Shown: positions 7,276-15,059 of the stretch, piece after piece
Numbering within the stretch: position 1 is the stretch's first letter
How the letters are laid out: every line of letters begins with the position of its first letter
Source of the DNA: Clostridia bacterium
Lineage (GTDB): Bacteria; Bacillota; Clostridia; Oscillospirales; CAG-272
Reading direction: 5' to 3'
DNA length: 47,467 bases
Assembly: GCA_017455185.1 (NCBI GenBank)
Contig: JAFTBN010000059.1
Location: 1-47,467 of the forward strand
Made by a program: the position numbers and the translations under genes
Notes under the pieces: generated by a model
Seen by the model: the letters and a program-made list of their open reading frames with translations, nothing else
Database searches by the model: none
Told to the model about the DNA's origin: nothing

Positions 7276-9765
7276 TCAGCGCCCGGCCTGAGCGCTTTTC
7301 GCGCCTGTGTCCGGAAGGACCGGGGGCAGGAGAACGTCCTTGAGGATTTCGTCCACACGGGAGACCGGAATCAGCCGGACGTGTTCGCTGACCTCTTTGT
7401 CAATCTCCTTGACGTCGTCCAGGTTTCCCTTGGGGAAATAGACGGTGGTGGCGCCCGCCGAATAGGCGGCCATGGTCTTTTCCCGCAGTCCGCCGATGGC
7501 AAGGACCGAACCGCGCAGGTCGATTTCTCCGGTCATGGCGACGTCGCGGCGGACCGGCCGGTTGGTCCGCGCGCTGACCAGGGCGGTCGTGATGGACACG
7601 CCGGCACTCGGGCCGTCTTTGGAGACCGCTCCTTCGGGAAAATGAAGATGGATGTCGTGTTTTTTGTAGAATTCGGGGTCGATCTGGTACCGGCCGGCGA
7701 TGCTGCGGATGTAGGAGACCGCCAGCTGGATGGATTCCTTGAGGACGTCTCCCAGGGAGCCGGTGGTTTCCATTTTGCCCGAGCCGTCCAGGGACAGAGC
7801 CTCGACCTGCATCATGCTGCCGCCCACGCTGGTGACCGACAGACCGTTGACGATGCCGATTTCGTCCCGCTCCCCGATTTTTTCCTTCTGGCTTTCCTTC
7901 TTTTCAAGGAATTGGGACAGGTTCTTCAGGGTCACGGAAATGGGGGCCTTCATGCTGCCGTCCTCGAGATGACGGGCCGCTTTGCGGGCAATCTCGGCCA
8001 TCCGGCGTTCCAGATTCCGCACGCCGGCCTCAAAGGTGTATTCCTCAATGACGCACTTCAGCGCGGCGTCCGTGAGCCGGACTTCCGTTTCGGAGACGCT
8101 GTTGCGCTCAAACTGCTTGGGGATGAGATGCCGCCGGGCGATCTGGAATTTCTCGGTAGGGGTGTAGGGCGGCAGGGTGATGACCTCCATCCGGTCGAAC
8201 AGGGGCCGCGGAATGCGGGAGATGTTGTTGGCCGTCGCGATGAAGAGTACGTCGGAAAGGTCGAAAGGCACCTCGATGTAATGGTCCTGGAAAGCTTTGT
8301 TCTGCTCGGCGTCCAGCACTTCCAGAAGGGCCGACGCCGGGTCTCCCCGGCCGTTGTCGACCAGCTTGTCCACCTCGTCCAGTACGAGCACGGGGTTGGA
8401 ACTCTGGGCCCGCGTGACCGCGTCCATGATACGCCCGGGCATGGCGCCGATGTACGTCTTGCGGTGTCCGCGGATGATGGATTCATCGTCCACACCGCCC
8501 AGGGATACACGGATGTATTTGCGGTTCATCGCCTCGGCGATGGAGGCGCAGATGGAAGTCTTGCCGGTCCCGGGAGGGCCGACCAGGCACAGAATCTGGT
8601 TGCGGAGCTTGGGGTTGCGCCGCCGGACCGCGATGAAGTCCAGGATGCGCTCCTTGACGGGTTCAAGACCGTAATGGTCCCGCTCGAGAATCTCGCTCGA
8701 ACGCTGCAGATCCAGGACGTCCTCGGTCTTCTTGTGCCAGGGCAGCTCCAGGACGGTGTCAAGATAAGCCGACATCAGGGAGTAATCGGGGGAGCCGCTT
8801 TGCAGCTTCTGCATGCGGCTGACGTCTTTGAGCAGTTTTTCGCTGACCTTGGGCGGCAGTTTGGCCGCCTCGATCTTGGCGGTGTAGTCGTCCCGGTCTC
8901 CCAGCTCCTCCTGCAGCGAGCGGATCCGCTCGCGCATGTAATATTCTTTCTGGCTCTCGGCCATGCGGCGGGAAGCTTCCTTTTCCGCCTTGATCAGAAG
9001 TTCGCGCAGCTCGCTTTCCTCGGCCAGAATCCCGATGAGCATGGACAGACGCTTTTCCTCATCGAATTCGGTGAAAAGGCGAAGGGAGTTGGTCTCAGAC
9101 AGCAGGCAGTGCTGCGCCACGAAGTCGATCATGTTCGTGATGTTCTTGTGGTACATCGCCTCGCTGACGACCGACTCGAATTCCTGCCCGATGAACTCGG
9201 AAGAAAGAATTCTCTGGATTTCCTTGCGGGCTCCCTCAATCAGCAGACGGATGTGTCCCGCCTGCTCCGCGGGCATGTTTTCCAGGTCGGACTCGTTCAG
9301 TTCGGGATAGGTGGCGACGCTTGCCAGAGGCAGGTAATCCTTGAGCATGGAGTCGCGGATCATACCGCGGCGGACCGGCCTTGCGAACACATAGGTGTTC
9401 GAGGCTACGTCCAGGATGCGGGAAAACCGGTACACGGTGCAGACGCGTCTCGCCTTCTTCAAAAGCGAGGGCGCGATGCCGTCGAATCCGGAGGGACGGA
9501 CGGCAAAATAGGTGATGTTGTGTTCGTCGGCGTATTGAAGGAAGGGCTGCCACAAGGGACCCGTCGCGTCAAAGTGAACTTCGAGCGGCTTGCCGTCCTT
9601 GCTGAATTCCGGGAAGGGGACGATCTTTTCGTCGACCAGGGGAAGGTGGAACATGCGGTCGGGCTCGGGAGCGGGGGCCTGCGCCGTTTTCTCGGGGGGC
9701 CGGACTTCTTCCTCAAGGCCCGTTTCTTTATGATTTCTTTTCGGTTTGTTCGGATTGTTTTCCAT
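7276..9765 (-). CDS. lon: ATP-dependent protease Lon (LonA)
   Basis: 829 aa from ATG 9765, chosen for AGGAG 7 nt upstream; an upstream in-frame ATG at 9846 lacks a good site and would fall in the promoter. Domains: N-terminal substrate-binding LON domain (about 45-240), coiled helical linker (RRMAESQKEYYMRERIRSLQ), AAA+ domain with Walker A GPPGTGKTS and Walker B VLVLDEVDK, and C-terminal protease with Ser in KDGPSAGVSITTALVSA and Lys in GGLREKTMAAYSAG. The hexamer degrades misfolded and regulatory proteins in the cytoplasm. First gene of the operon running to the GH36 gene. No CtsR or HrcA box was seen upstream. Confidence 0.97.
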   Translation of the reverse strand: MENNPNKPKRNHKETGLEEEVRPPEKTAQAPAPEPDRMFHLPLVDEKIVPFPEFSKDGKPLEVHFDATGPLWQPFLQYADEHNITYFAVRPSGFDGIAPSLLKKARRVCTVYRFSRILDVASNTYVFARPVRRGMIRDSMLKDYLPLASVATYPELNESDLENMPAEQAGHIRLLIEGARKEIQRILSSEFIGQEFESVVSEAMYHKNITNMIDFVAQHCLLSETNSLRLFTEFDEEKRLSMLIGILAEESELRELLIKAEKEASRRMAESQKEYYMRERIRSLQEELGDRDDYTAKIEAAKLPPKVSEKLLKDVSRMQKLQSGSPDYSLMSAYLDTVLELPWHKKTEDVLDLQRSSEILERDHYGLEPVKERILDFIAVRRRNPKLRNQILCLVGPPGTGKTSICASIAEAMNRKYIRVSLGGVDDESIIRGHRKTYIGAMPGRIMDAVTRAQSSNPVLVLDEVDKLVDNGRGDPASALLEVLDAEQNKAFQDHYIEVPFDLSDVLFIATANNISRIPRPLFDRMEVITLPPYTPTEKFQIARRHLIPKQFERNSVSETEVRLTDAALKCVIEEYTFEAGVRNLERRMAEIARKAARHLEDGSMKAPISVTLKNLSQFLEKKESQKEKIGERDEIGIVNGLSVTSVGGSMMQVEALSLDGSGKMETTGSLGDVLKESIQLAVSYIRSIAGRYQIDPEFYKKHDIHLHFPEGAVSKDGPSAGVSITTALVSARTNRPVRRDVAMTGEIDLRGSVLAIGGLREKTMAAYSAGATTVYFPKGNLDDVKEIDKEVSEHVRLIPVSRVDEILKDVLLPPVLPDTGAKSAQAGR

Positions 9766-9844
9766 GAAAGGACTCCTGCTATTGCCTTGGGCTCCGCGCC
9801 GCGCGGCGCGAAAAAAGCAAAAAAGTATCGTTGAATTTCCACCC

Positions 9845-9850
9845 ATTATA
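9845..9850 (-). promoter_or_regulatory. Probable -10 box of the lon operon, with GC-rich leader hairpin
   Basis: Minus strand TATAAT at 9845-9850, about 80 nt before the lon start; the -35 region (TGGTTT-like) is weak. Upstream, 9875-9881 and 9886-9892 form a 7-bp inverted repeat (AAATTCT/AGAATTT) that could bind a regulator. In the leader, 9795-9810 is a perfect GC palindrome (CGCGCCGCGCGGCGCG) that should form a very stable hairpin before the ribosome binding site. Confidence 0.5.
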
Positions 9851-9956
9851 GCATGGGGAAAAGAAAAAAACCATAAATTCTCTTAAGAATTTACAGTCTT
9901 TTCATAATCCATATCGGCCGCGCGCGCGTATAAGACAGCCGGGGACGCCAAAACAT

Positions 9957-10077
9957 AAAAAGCACAATCCGTGGCCGACCTCTGCGCGTTGATTTCATAA
10001 GTTTGAAATTCCGCAGAAACGGTGACAGATTGTGCATGGGGTATTTGCCGGGGGGCAAATCTGATTTGGAAATCAGT
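9957..10077 (-). ncRNA. Candidate small RNA (three hairpins, own promoter and terminator)
   Basis: Starting about 7 nt after a consensus promoter, the minus strand holds a hairpin CTGATTT-CC-AAATCAG (10061-10076), a second hairpin ATTTGCC-CCCC-GGCAAAT (10043-10060), then a long rod. The rod is closed by GCACAATC (10028-10035) with GATTGTGC (9962-9969), contains inner stems TCTGCG/CGCAGA and ATTTCA/TGAAAT, and is followed by TTTTT. No reading frame with a ribosome binding site fits. The sequence does not carry the SRP RNA, 6S, tmRNA or RNase P signatures I know. It could also act as a terminated leader of lon, about 190 nt downstream. Confidence 0.6.
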
Positions 10078-10083
10078 GTATGC

Positions 10084-10112
10084 ATTATACCGCATCCCCC
10101 CGACTTTGTAAA
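10084..10112 (-). promoter_or_regulatory. Sigma-A promoter of the candidate small RNA
   Basis: Minus strand TTTACA (10107-10112), 17-bp spacer, TATAAT (10084-10089). It points into the three-hairpin RNA at 9957-10077. Confidence 0.7.
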
Positions 10113-10690
10113 GGCAAAAAAATACACAAAAAAACAGGCGAAAATTCGTTAAAATGCACCATCACAAAAATGCGAAAAATCAGGGGTCGATTTTGGATAT
10201 TTTTCCGATGACAAAAGTGGCAGACCGCGGTGCGGCGTCGGCGGACAGAAAAAGGGCCCGACGGGTGAAATCCCATCCGATGCTGCTTTCGAAACATCCT
10301 GCCTCATTTATTAAAACAAAAAAATTAGAAACATAACACATTTCGACGACAAGTCGGAACGGATTCCGCGATCCGGAAAAACGGAAAGACGGGAGGGCCC
10401 GGGCAAACCGCATGCCACAAGTCCCGCCGGACGTTCCCGTTCCCGTTTTCAATTTGTTTACAAATCGGCTCTTGCTTTTTTGTCAGCCCTGTGTCAGGCC
10501 GGGCTGCGTTTTCTTTCTTCCGGTCCCGCTTTCGGCCGGGGGACGCCGCGTGCCGGAAAATCCACATTCCATTCATTTTGGTTCATGCATGATTCATGAA
10601 AAAGATGCAAAATCCGGGGCTTCCCCGAATGAATTATTCAGAAATCATTCATAATTATCTGCTTTTTGCGGATTTTTTATTTAAAAATTG
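10113..10690. other. Non-coding stretch upstream of the response regulator
   Basis: About 580 bp without a convincing gene; the short frames here lack ribosome binding sites and recognisable products. It contains a plus-strand terminator-like hairpin at 10657-10678 (ATCTGC-TTTTT-GCGGAT, then TTTTTT). It also contains a GC-rich hairpin near 10615-10630 and the motif TTGTTTACAAATCG near 10455, which recurs almost exactly at the response regulator -35 region (10688-10701). No start for a transcript ending at 10678 was found. Confidence 0.5.
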
Positions 10691-10719
10691 TTTACAAATT
10701 GATTCCTTTGTGCTATACT
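10691..10719 (+). promoter_or_regulatory. Sigma-A promoter of response regulator-htrA operon
   Basis: TTTACA (10691-10696), 17-bp spacer, TATACT (10714-10719), followed by a leader of about 90 nt. The -35 box lies inside the partly palindromic motif TTGTTTACAAATTG, also found about 230 bp upstream, so a regulator binding there could block or modulate it. Confidence 0.7.
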
Positions 10720-10814
10720 GATGGATAGAATGAGACTGAAATGAGAAGACGCGCCTTTCCCGTCTTTGCAGGGAACTGCGCGGAAACTTTTACAGGGGAG
10801 CGGAGGCTTTTGCT

Positions 10815-11507
10815 ATGCTGGACACGAAAATTTTGATTGTTGACGATGACCGTGCTCTTTCCGATTCGCTCAAGGCGCATTTCGAAACCGAAGGATACGA
10901 GGTCAAGCTGGCTTCGGACGGAAACGAAGGAGTATCCAATTTCAAATTGTATGAGCCCGATCTGGTTCTGCTGGATATCATGCTGCCCAAGAAGGACGGA
11001 TGGCAGGTCTGCCGGGAGATCCGGGAACTTTCCAACCGCCCCATTATCATGGTTTCGGCCAAATCCGACACCTTCGACAAGGTGCTGGGGCTCGAACTGG
11101 GAGCGGATGACTACGTGGTCAAGCCGTTCGACATCAAGGAACTGAGCGCCCGCGTCAAGGCGGTGCTGCGCCGTTCCAAGATCCAGATGGCCCCCGCCGA
11201 GAACGAGGTGGTGCGCTTTGACAACATCGAAATCAGTCTGCAGAAATACGAGCTCAAGATTGCGGGTAAGCAGATCGACGTGCCGCCCAAGGAACTGGAA
11301 CTGCTGTATTTCCTCGCTTCCAATTACAACCACGTCTTTACCCGGGACCAGCTGCTGGACAAGGTCTGGGGATTCGATTACCTGGGAGATTCGCGCACGG
11401 TGGACGTGCACGTCAAGCGCTTGCGCGAAAAGCTGGAAGGCGTTTCGGACAAATGGTATCTGAAAACCGTCTGGGGCGTCGGGTATAAATTTGAACTGCT
11501 CAATTGA
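10815..11507 (+). CDS. OmpR/PhoB-family response regulator (WalR-like)
   Basis: 230 aa. Receiver domain 5-118 with acidic pocket Asp10-Asp12, phosphoacceptor Asp54 in LLDIMLPKKDGW, conserved Ser81 and Lys103 (VVKPFD). The C-terminal winged-helix domain (130-228) ends in SRTVDVHVKRLREKL and the usual WGVGYKF. ATG 10815 has GGAGG upstream. It is followed 18 nt later by an HtrA protease gene, so the pair probably forms an envelope-stress unit. No histidine kinase gene is adjacent or elsewhere in the window, so the partner is encoded elsewhere. The sequence resembles WalR/VicR-type regulators, but that subfamily is an inference. Confidence 0.93.
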   Translation: MLDTKILIVDDDRALSDSLKAHFETEGYEVKLASDGNEGVSNFKLYEPDLVLLDIMLPKKDGWQVCREIRELSNRPIIMVSAKSDTFDKVLGLELGADDYVVKPFDIKELSARVKAVLRRSKIQMAPAENEVVRFDNIEISLQKYELKIAGKQIDVPPKELELLYFLASNYNHVFTRDQLLDKVWGFDYLGDSRTVDVHVKRLREKLEGVSDKWYLKTVWGVGYKFELLN

Positions 11508-11525
11508 GAGCGGGGTGAGCGACAG

Positions 11526-13046
11526 ATGGAAGAAATGGATGAAATGACCCGGACGCCCGGGGAACCGGAAACGGCCGGAAATCTTGACGCGGAAACGCCC
11601 GTGGCGGAAGATTCCGCCATGCCCGAGTCCGGAAATGAGACTGTGCCGGAGCCCGGAACGGAGCCCGGAACCGAACCCGAACCCGAACCGGAATCGGAAG
11701 CCGGTCCCGAACCCGGGCCGGAAGCCCCGCAGACCGGACCGGACTCTCCGGCAGAGCCGGACGGAAAGCCGGAAGTGGTCTATCGCTGGAACTATCTGGA
11801 TCAGAACCGGGTGGATGAGGAGCAGCGGCGGGTGCAGAGAAAAGAGGGAACCCGGACTTTCCTTGTGGTGATGGTATGCGTATTTGCCGCGGCCTTCCTG
11901 GTCCTGGCAGGCGTATTGCTCTTTACCGGACTGCGGACCCGGACCGTCCGGAACGTGGGCGGCGGGGCCGGCACCGATTTTTCGGCGGTGTATGAAACGG
12001 TTTTGCCCAGCACGGTGGCGATTCAGGTCAACGTTCCGACCGGCTATTCGTACGGGTCGGGCTTTATCGTATCCGCCGACGGATACATCGTTACGAACTA
12101 TCACGTAGTCAAAGGATTTGAAAAAATCATCGTCTATTTCTCGGATGATTCCACGGCGGACGCCGAATACATCGGCGGGAGCGAAATCGACGACATCGCG
12201 GTCATCCGGGTCAGCAAACGGAATCTGATCCCGATTCCCATCGGGGACTCGGATCTTTTGCGTGCCGGCGAGCCGGTCCTGGCCATCGGATGCCCGACCG
12301 GACTGGAACTGTCCTTCAGTGCCGCGGCCGGGATTGTATCCTATCCCAACCGGGACCTGAAGGTGTACAGCGGGGACGGGACCCTGTCCAAAAAGATGAA
12401 GGCGATTCAGTTTGACGCAAGCGTCAACCAGGGCAACTCCGGCGGACCGCTGCTCAACGCCGGCGGGCAGGTCATCGGCATCGTGACCCTGCGCCAGGGC
12501 TCGAGCACCTATGTGGGACTCAATTTTGCCATTCCGATTACCGGGGCGATGGAACTCGTGGACGAGATCATCGAGCACGGGGACATATCGGGCACGGCTT
12601 CCACGATTACCAGCGAGCGGCCCATGCTCGGCATCACGGCTTTTGCGGTGACCGAGGGACAGAAATATGTTTCCCTGGAAGGAGGGTATGCTCCGGTCCG
12701 GGAGGTCGAGCCGGAGACCGACGCGGAGGGAAAGGAAGTTCCGGGTACCGGGTATGTGTATACCGACGGAATTCAGTACTACTATGCGGACGAATCCAAA
12801 CTGGTAACCTTTGACCGGACCGGCATTTTGGTGGTAGACGTCATGTCCTGGTCTTCCGCCAAAGGGACCCTGGAAAACGGGGACATTATTCTGGAGTACG
12901 ATGGAACGAGAGTCACGACCAACCAGCAGCTTATGTCCCTGATCAACAACGACAACGTCGGGGACAAGGTGACGCTGAAGATATGGAGTGCGGCGAAAAA
13001 GGCCGAAACACAGGTTCAGATCACCCTCAAGGCAAACAGGGAATGA
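11526..13046 (+). CDS. Membrane-anchored HtrA/DegP-type serine protease
   Basis: 506 aa. A cytoplasmic N-terminus rich in Pro and Glu (about 40-85) precedes a membrane helix (111-134). The trypsin-like domain follows with triad His193 (NYHVV), Asp223 (IDDIAVI) and Ser305 (NQGNSGGPL). A C-terminal PDZ domain (about 380-505) carries an insertion rich in Gly, Tyr and Glu around 390-430 before VVDVMSWSSAKGTLENGD. HtrA proteases degrade misfolded proteins outside the membrane. Transcription with the response regulator fits envelope-stress control. The PE-rich tail resembles that of the unrelated protein at 36014-37387. Confidence 0.94.
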   Translation: MEEMDEMTRTPGEPETAGNLDAETPVAEDSAMPESGNETVPEPGTEPGTEPEPEPESEAGPEPGPEAPQTGPDSPAEPDGKPEVVYRWNYLDQNRVDEEQRRVQRKEGTRTFLVVMVCVFAAAFLVLAGVLLFTGLRTRTVRNVGGGAGTDFSAVYETVLPSTVAIQVNVPTGYSYGSGFIVSADGYIVTNYHVVKGFEKIIVYFSDDSTADAEYIGGSEIDDIAVIRVSKRNLIPIPIGDSDLLRAGEPVLAIGCPTGLELSFSAAAGIVSYPNRDLKVYSGDGTLSKKMKAIQFDASVNQGNSGGPLLNAGGQVIGIVTLRQGSSTYVGLNFAIPITGAMELVDEIIEHGDISGTASTITSERPMLGITAFAVTEGQKYVSLEGGYAPVREVEPETDAEGKEVPGTGYVYTDGIQYYYADESKLVTFDRTGILVVDVMSWSSAKGTLENGDIILEYDGTRVTTNQQLMSLINNDNVGDKVTLKIWSAAKKAETQVQITLKANRE

Positions 13047-13063
13047 GACAAAACCGAGCCAAC

Positions 13064-13101
13064 ACAAGACCGGAGGACGGTGTTCCGTCCTCCGGTCTTG
13101 T
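13064..13101 (+). terminator. Strong hairpin between convergent htrA and trpB
   Basis: 13064-13080 pairs perfectly with 13085-13101 (17 bp, loop TGTT). T content after the stem is modest in either direction (TTGTTGTG on plus). It lies between the convergent ends of the protease and trpB genes and can serve both. Confidence 0.75.
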
Positions 13102-13119
13102 TGTGATTCTGTCCCTGTT

Positions 13120-14490
13120 TTACACTTTGGGCAGTTTGGCGCGGTACTGAGCCAGCTCTTCGTCCGTCGGGATGTAATCCGTCATGGTGCCGTCGTGATA
13201 CTTTTGATAGGCGACCAGGTCGAAGTAACCGGTTCCGGTCAGGCCGAACAGAATGGTCTTTTCCTCGCCGGTCTCCCTGCAGCGGATGGCTTCATCCAGC
13301 GCCACGCGGATGGCGTGAGAACTTTCGGGAGCGGGCAGGATGCCTTCTACACGGGCGAAGTATTCCGCCGCTTCGAACACGTCGGTCTGGTTGACCGCGC
13401 GCGCTTCCATCAGACCTTCGTGGTAGAGTTCGGAGAGCGTGGAGCTCATGCCGTGGAACCGCAGACCGCCCGCGTGGTTGGGCGAGGGAATGAAGTCCGA
13501 GCCGAGCGTGTACATCTTGGCCAGCGGGCAGACCATGCCGGTGTCGCAGAAGTCATAGGCATAGACGCCGCGGGTGAAGCTCGGGCAGGAAGCGGGCTCT
13601 ACGGCGATGAAGCGGTAATCCGCCTCGCCACGCAGCTTTTCGCCCATGAAGGGGGCGATCAGGCCGCCGAGGTTGGAACCGCCGCCGGCGCAGCCGATGA
13701 TGAGGTCGGGTTTGATGCCGTATTTGTCCATGGCGGCTTTGGTTTCAAGGCCGATGACGGACTGGTGCAGAAGAACCTGGTTGAGCACGCTGCCCAGAAC
13801 GTAGCGGTAGCCTTCGGATTTCGTCGCGACTTCCACGGCTTCCGAAATGGCGCAGCCCAGAGAGCCGGTTGTGCCGGGGTGGGCGGCGTTGATGCGCTTT
13901 CCGACTTCGGTCTCCATGGACGGGGAAGGGGTGACGGACGCGCCGTAGGTGCGCATGACTTCGCGGCGGAACGGTTTTTGCTCATAAGAGCATTTGACCA
14001 TGAAGACCTTGCAGTCCAGATTCAGATAGGCGCAGGCCATGGAAAGCGCCGTGCCCCACTGGCCGGCTCCGGTCTCGGTCGTGACGCCCTTCAGACCCTG
14101 CTTCTTGGCGTAATACGCCTGCGCGATGGCCGAATTGAGCTTGTGGGAGCCGCTGGTGTTGTTGCCTTCGAATTTGTAATAGATCTTGGCCGGCGTCTGC
14201 AGTTTTTCTTCCAGACAATAGGCGCGGACCAGCGGGGACGGACGGTACATCTTGTAAAAGGAGAGTATTTCGTCGGGAATATCGAAATATTTGGTATCGT
14301 TGTCCAGTTCCTGTTCGACCAGATCCTTGCAGAAGACCACGCTGAGTTCTTCTGCGGTCATGGGCTTGCCTGTGCCGGGGTTGAGAAGCGGAGCGGGCTT
14401 GGTTTTCATGTCGGCCCGCATGTTGTACCATTGTTTGGGCATCTCGGATTCGTTCAGATAGATTTTGTACGGGATTTTTTCGTTTGCCAT
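13120..14490 (-). CDS. trpB: TrpB2-type tryptophan synthase beta chain
   Basis: 456 aa from ATG 14490 (GGAGG upstream); longer frames would run into the T-box leader. PLP-dependent fold with Lys117 in NNTSGSHKLNSA as the Schiff-base residue, phosphate-binding GCAGGGSNLGG and ETGAGQWGTALSMA. The long N-terminal part (KTKPAPLLNPGTGKPM, RPSPLVRAYCLE) marks the TrpB2 (trpB-related) branch rather than classic TrpB1. It joins indole (or indole from TrpA) with serine to give tryptophan. No trpA or other trp gene is nearby, which fits the stand-alone indole-salvage role proposed for many TrpB2 proteins. Control by a Trp T-box supports a tryptophan function. Confidence 0.93.
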   Translation of the reverse strand: MANEKIPYKIYLNESEMPKQWYNMRADMKTKPAPLLNPGTGKPMTAEELSVVFCKDLVEQELDNDTKYFDIPDEILSFYKMYRPSPLVRAYCLEEKLQTPAKIYYKFEGNNTSGSHKLNSAIAQAYYAKKQGLKGVTTETGAGQWGTALSMACAYLNLDCKVFMVKCSYEQKPFRREVMRTYGASVTPSPSMETEVGKRINAAHPGTTGSLGCAISEAVEVATKSEGYRYVLGSVLNQVLLHQSVIGLETKAAMDKYGIKPDLIIGCAGGGSNLGGLIAPFMGEKLRGEADYRFIAVEPASCPSFTRGVYAYDFCDTGMVCPLAKMYTLGSDFIPSPNHAGGLRFHGMSSTLSELYHEGLMEARAVNQTDVFEAAEYFARVEGILPAPESSHAIRVALDEAIRCRETGEEKTILFGLTGTGYFDLVAYQKYHDGTMTDYIPTDEELAQYRAKLPKV

Positions 14491-14533
14491 GGTTGGGAAC
14501 CTCCAATCTTTGATTTGCAGGGGCCTGAGAACG

Positions 14534-14813
14534 AAAAAAACCTGTCCCTGCAGTGTAAACTGCTGGGACAGGACGGTTACTTTCCTGCGGTGCCACCCGG
14601 CTTGGCGCATTGCGCCCTCTTTCACGTATCATTCGGTACGCAGACTTTTGCTAATGGAGAGTCTTACTCCAGCGCCCATACTCCGCGCATTCCCGTACGC
14701 GTTTCTGATTGCCCTCGAAAGTCCATTCGGTCCCGCATTCTGCCCCGCGTTTTCACTGTCCGCGGTTCACTGTGCCACAAGAGGCGGAACGTACTTACCC
14801 TTTCTCATCGGTT
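14534..14813 (-). promoter_or_regulatory. T-box leader, tryptophan-specific (UGG)
   Basis: The T-box sequence GGGTGGCACCGC is at 14587-14598 (minus strand), followed by a terminator stem with loop (14541-14572) and a run of seven T. Upstream, GATGAGAAAGGGTAAGTACG begins stem I, and the specifier context GAA-TGG-AC places the TGG triplet at 14723-14725. Uncharged tRNA-Trp should pair here and stabilise the antiterminator, switching on trpB. Confidence 0.9.
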
Positions 14814-14820
14814 TGAGGCC

Positions 14821-14849
14821 ATTATAGAACGGCCGTGAGAGTTTGTCAA
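14821..14849 (-). promoter_or_regulatory. Consensus sigma-A promoter of the trpB T-box transcript
   Basis: Minus strand TTGACA (14844-14849), 17-bp spacer, TATAAT (14821-14826): both boxes match consensus exactly. The high strength fits control by termination in the leader rather than at initiation. Confidence 0.9.
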
Positions 14850-14970
14850 TAGGGTTTTTGAAATTATTCAAATCCAATTATGCAAAAACAGACAGCCCCG
14901 CTCAAAGGCGGAATGCAGTTTGAAACAGAGTCATGCAGTTTTTTTGTATGCTGACGGCATCCGTTCCTGC

Positions 14971-14995
14971 AGGAATTCAAAGAATTCCTTTTTTC
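14971..14995 (+). terminator. Plus-strand terminator without an obvious gene
   Basis: AGGAATTC-AAA-GAATTCCT (14971-14989) followed by TTTTTTC on the plus strand. No plus-strand gene lies upstream since trpB and its leader are on the minus strand, and no plus promoter was recognised between 14850 and 14970. It may end a small transcript, or be a chance structure. Confidence 0.4.
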
Positions 14996-15003
14996 TTCCT
15001 TCG

Positions 15004-15050
15004 TGCGTTCTCGCTGTGCGTTTTCGCTGTGCGTTTTCGCACTGCGTTCG
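15004..15050. repeat. 13-bp tandem repeat, about 3.5 copies
   Basis: The unit TGCGTTTTCGCTG recurs at 15004, 15017 and 15030 with one or two changes, then a partial copy at 15043. It lies just past the rpe stop codon. Too short and irregular for a CRISPR array. Confidence 0.7.
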
Positions 15051-15059
15051 TAGCCCGGG

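Noticed and set aside
7246..9834. 862-codon open frame on the plus strand opposite lon
   Set aside because: Antisense shadow of lon caused by GC-biased third codon positions; no ribosome binding site and no recognisable domain.
9957..10077. Assignment of the candidate RNA to SRP RNA or 6S RNA
   Set aside because: The conserved SRP helix 8 sequence and the large central bubble of 6S are missing by eye.
10713..13067. 784-codon open frame on the minus strand opposite the response regulator and HtrA genes
   Set aside because: Spans two well-supported genes and their gap in antisense; composition is that of a reverse-complement shadow.
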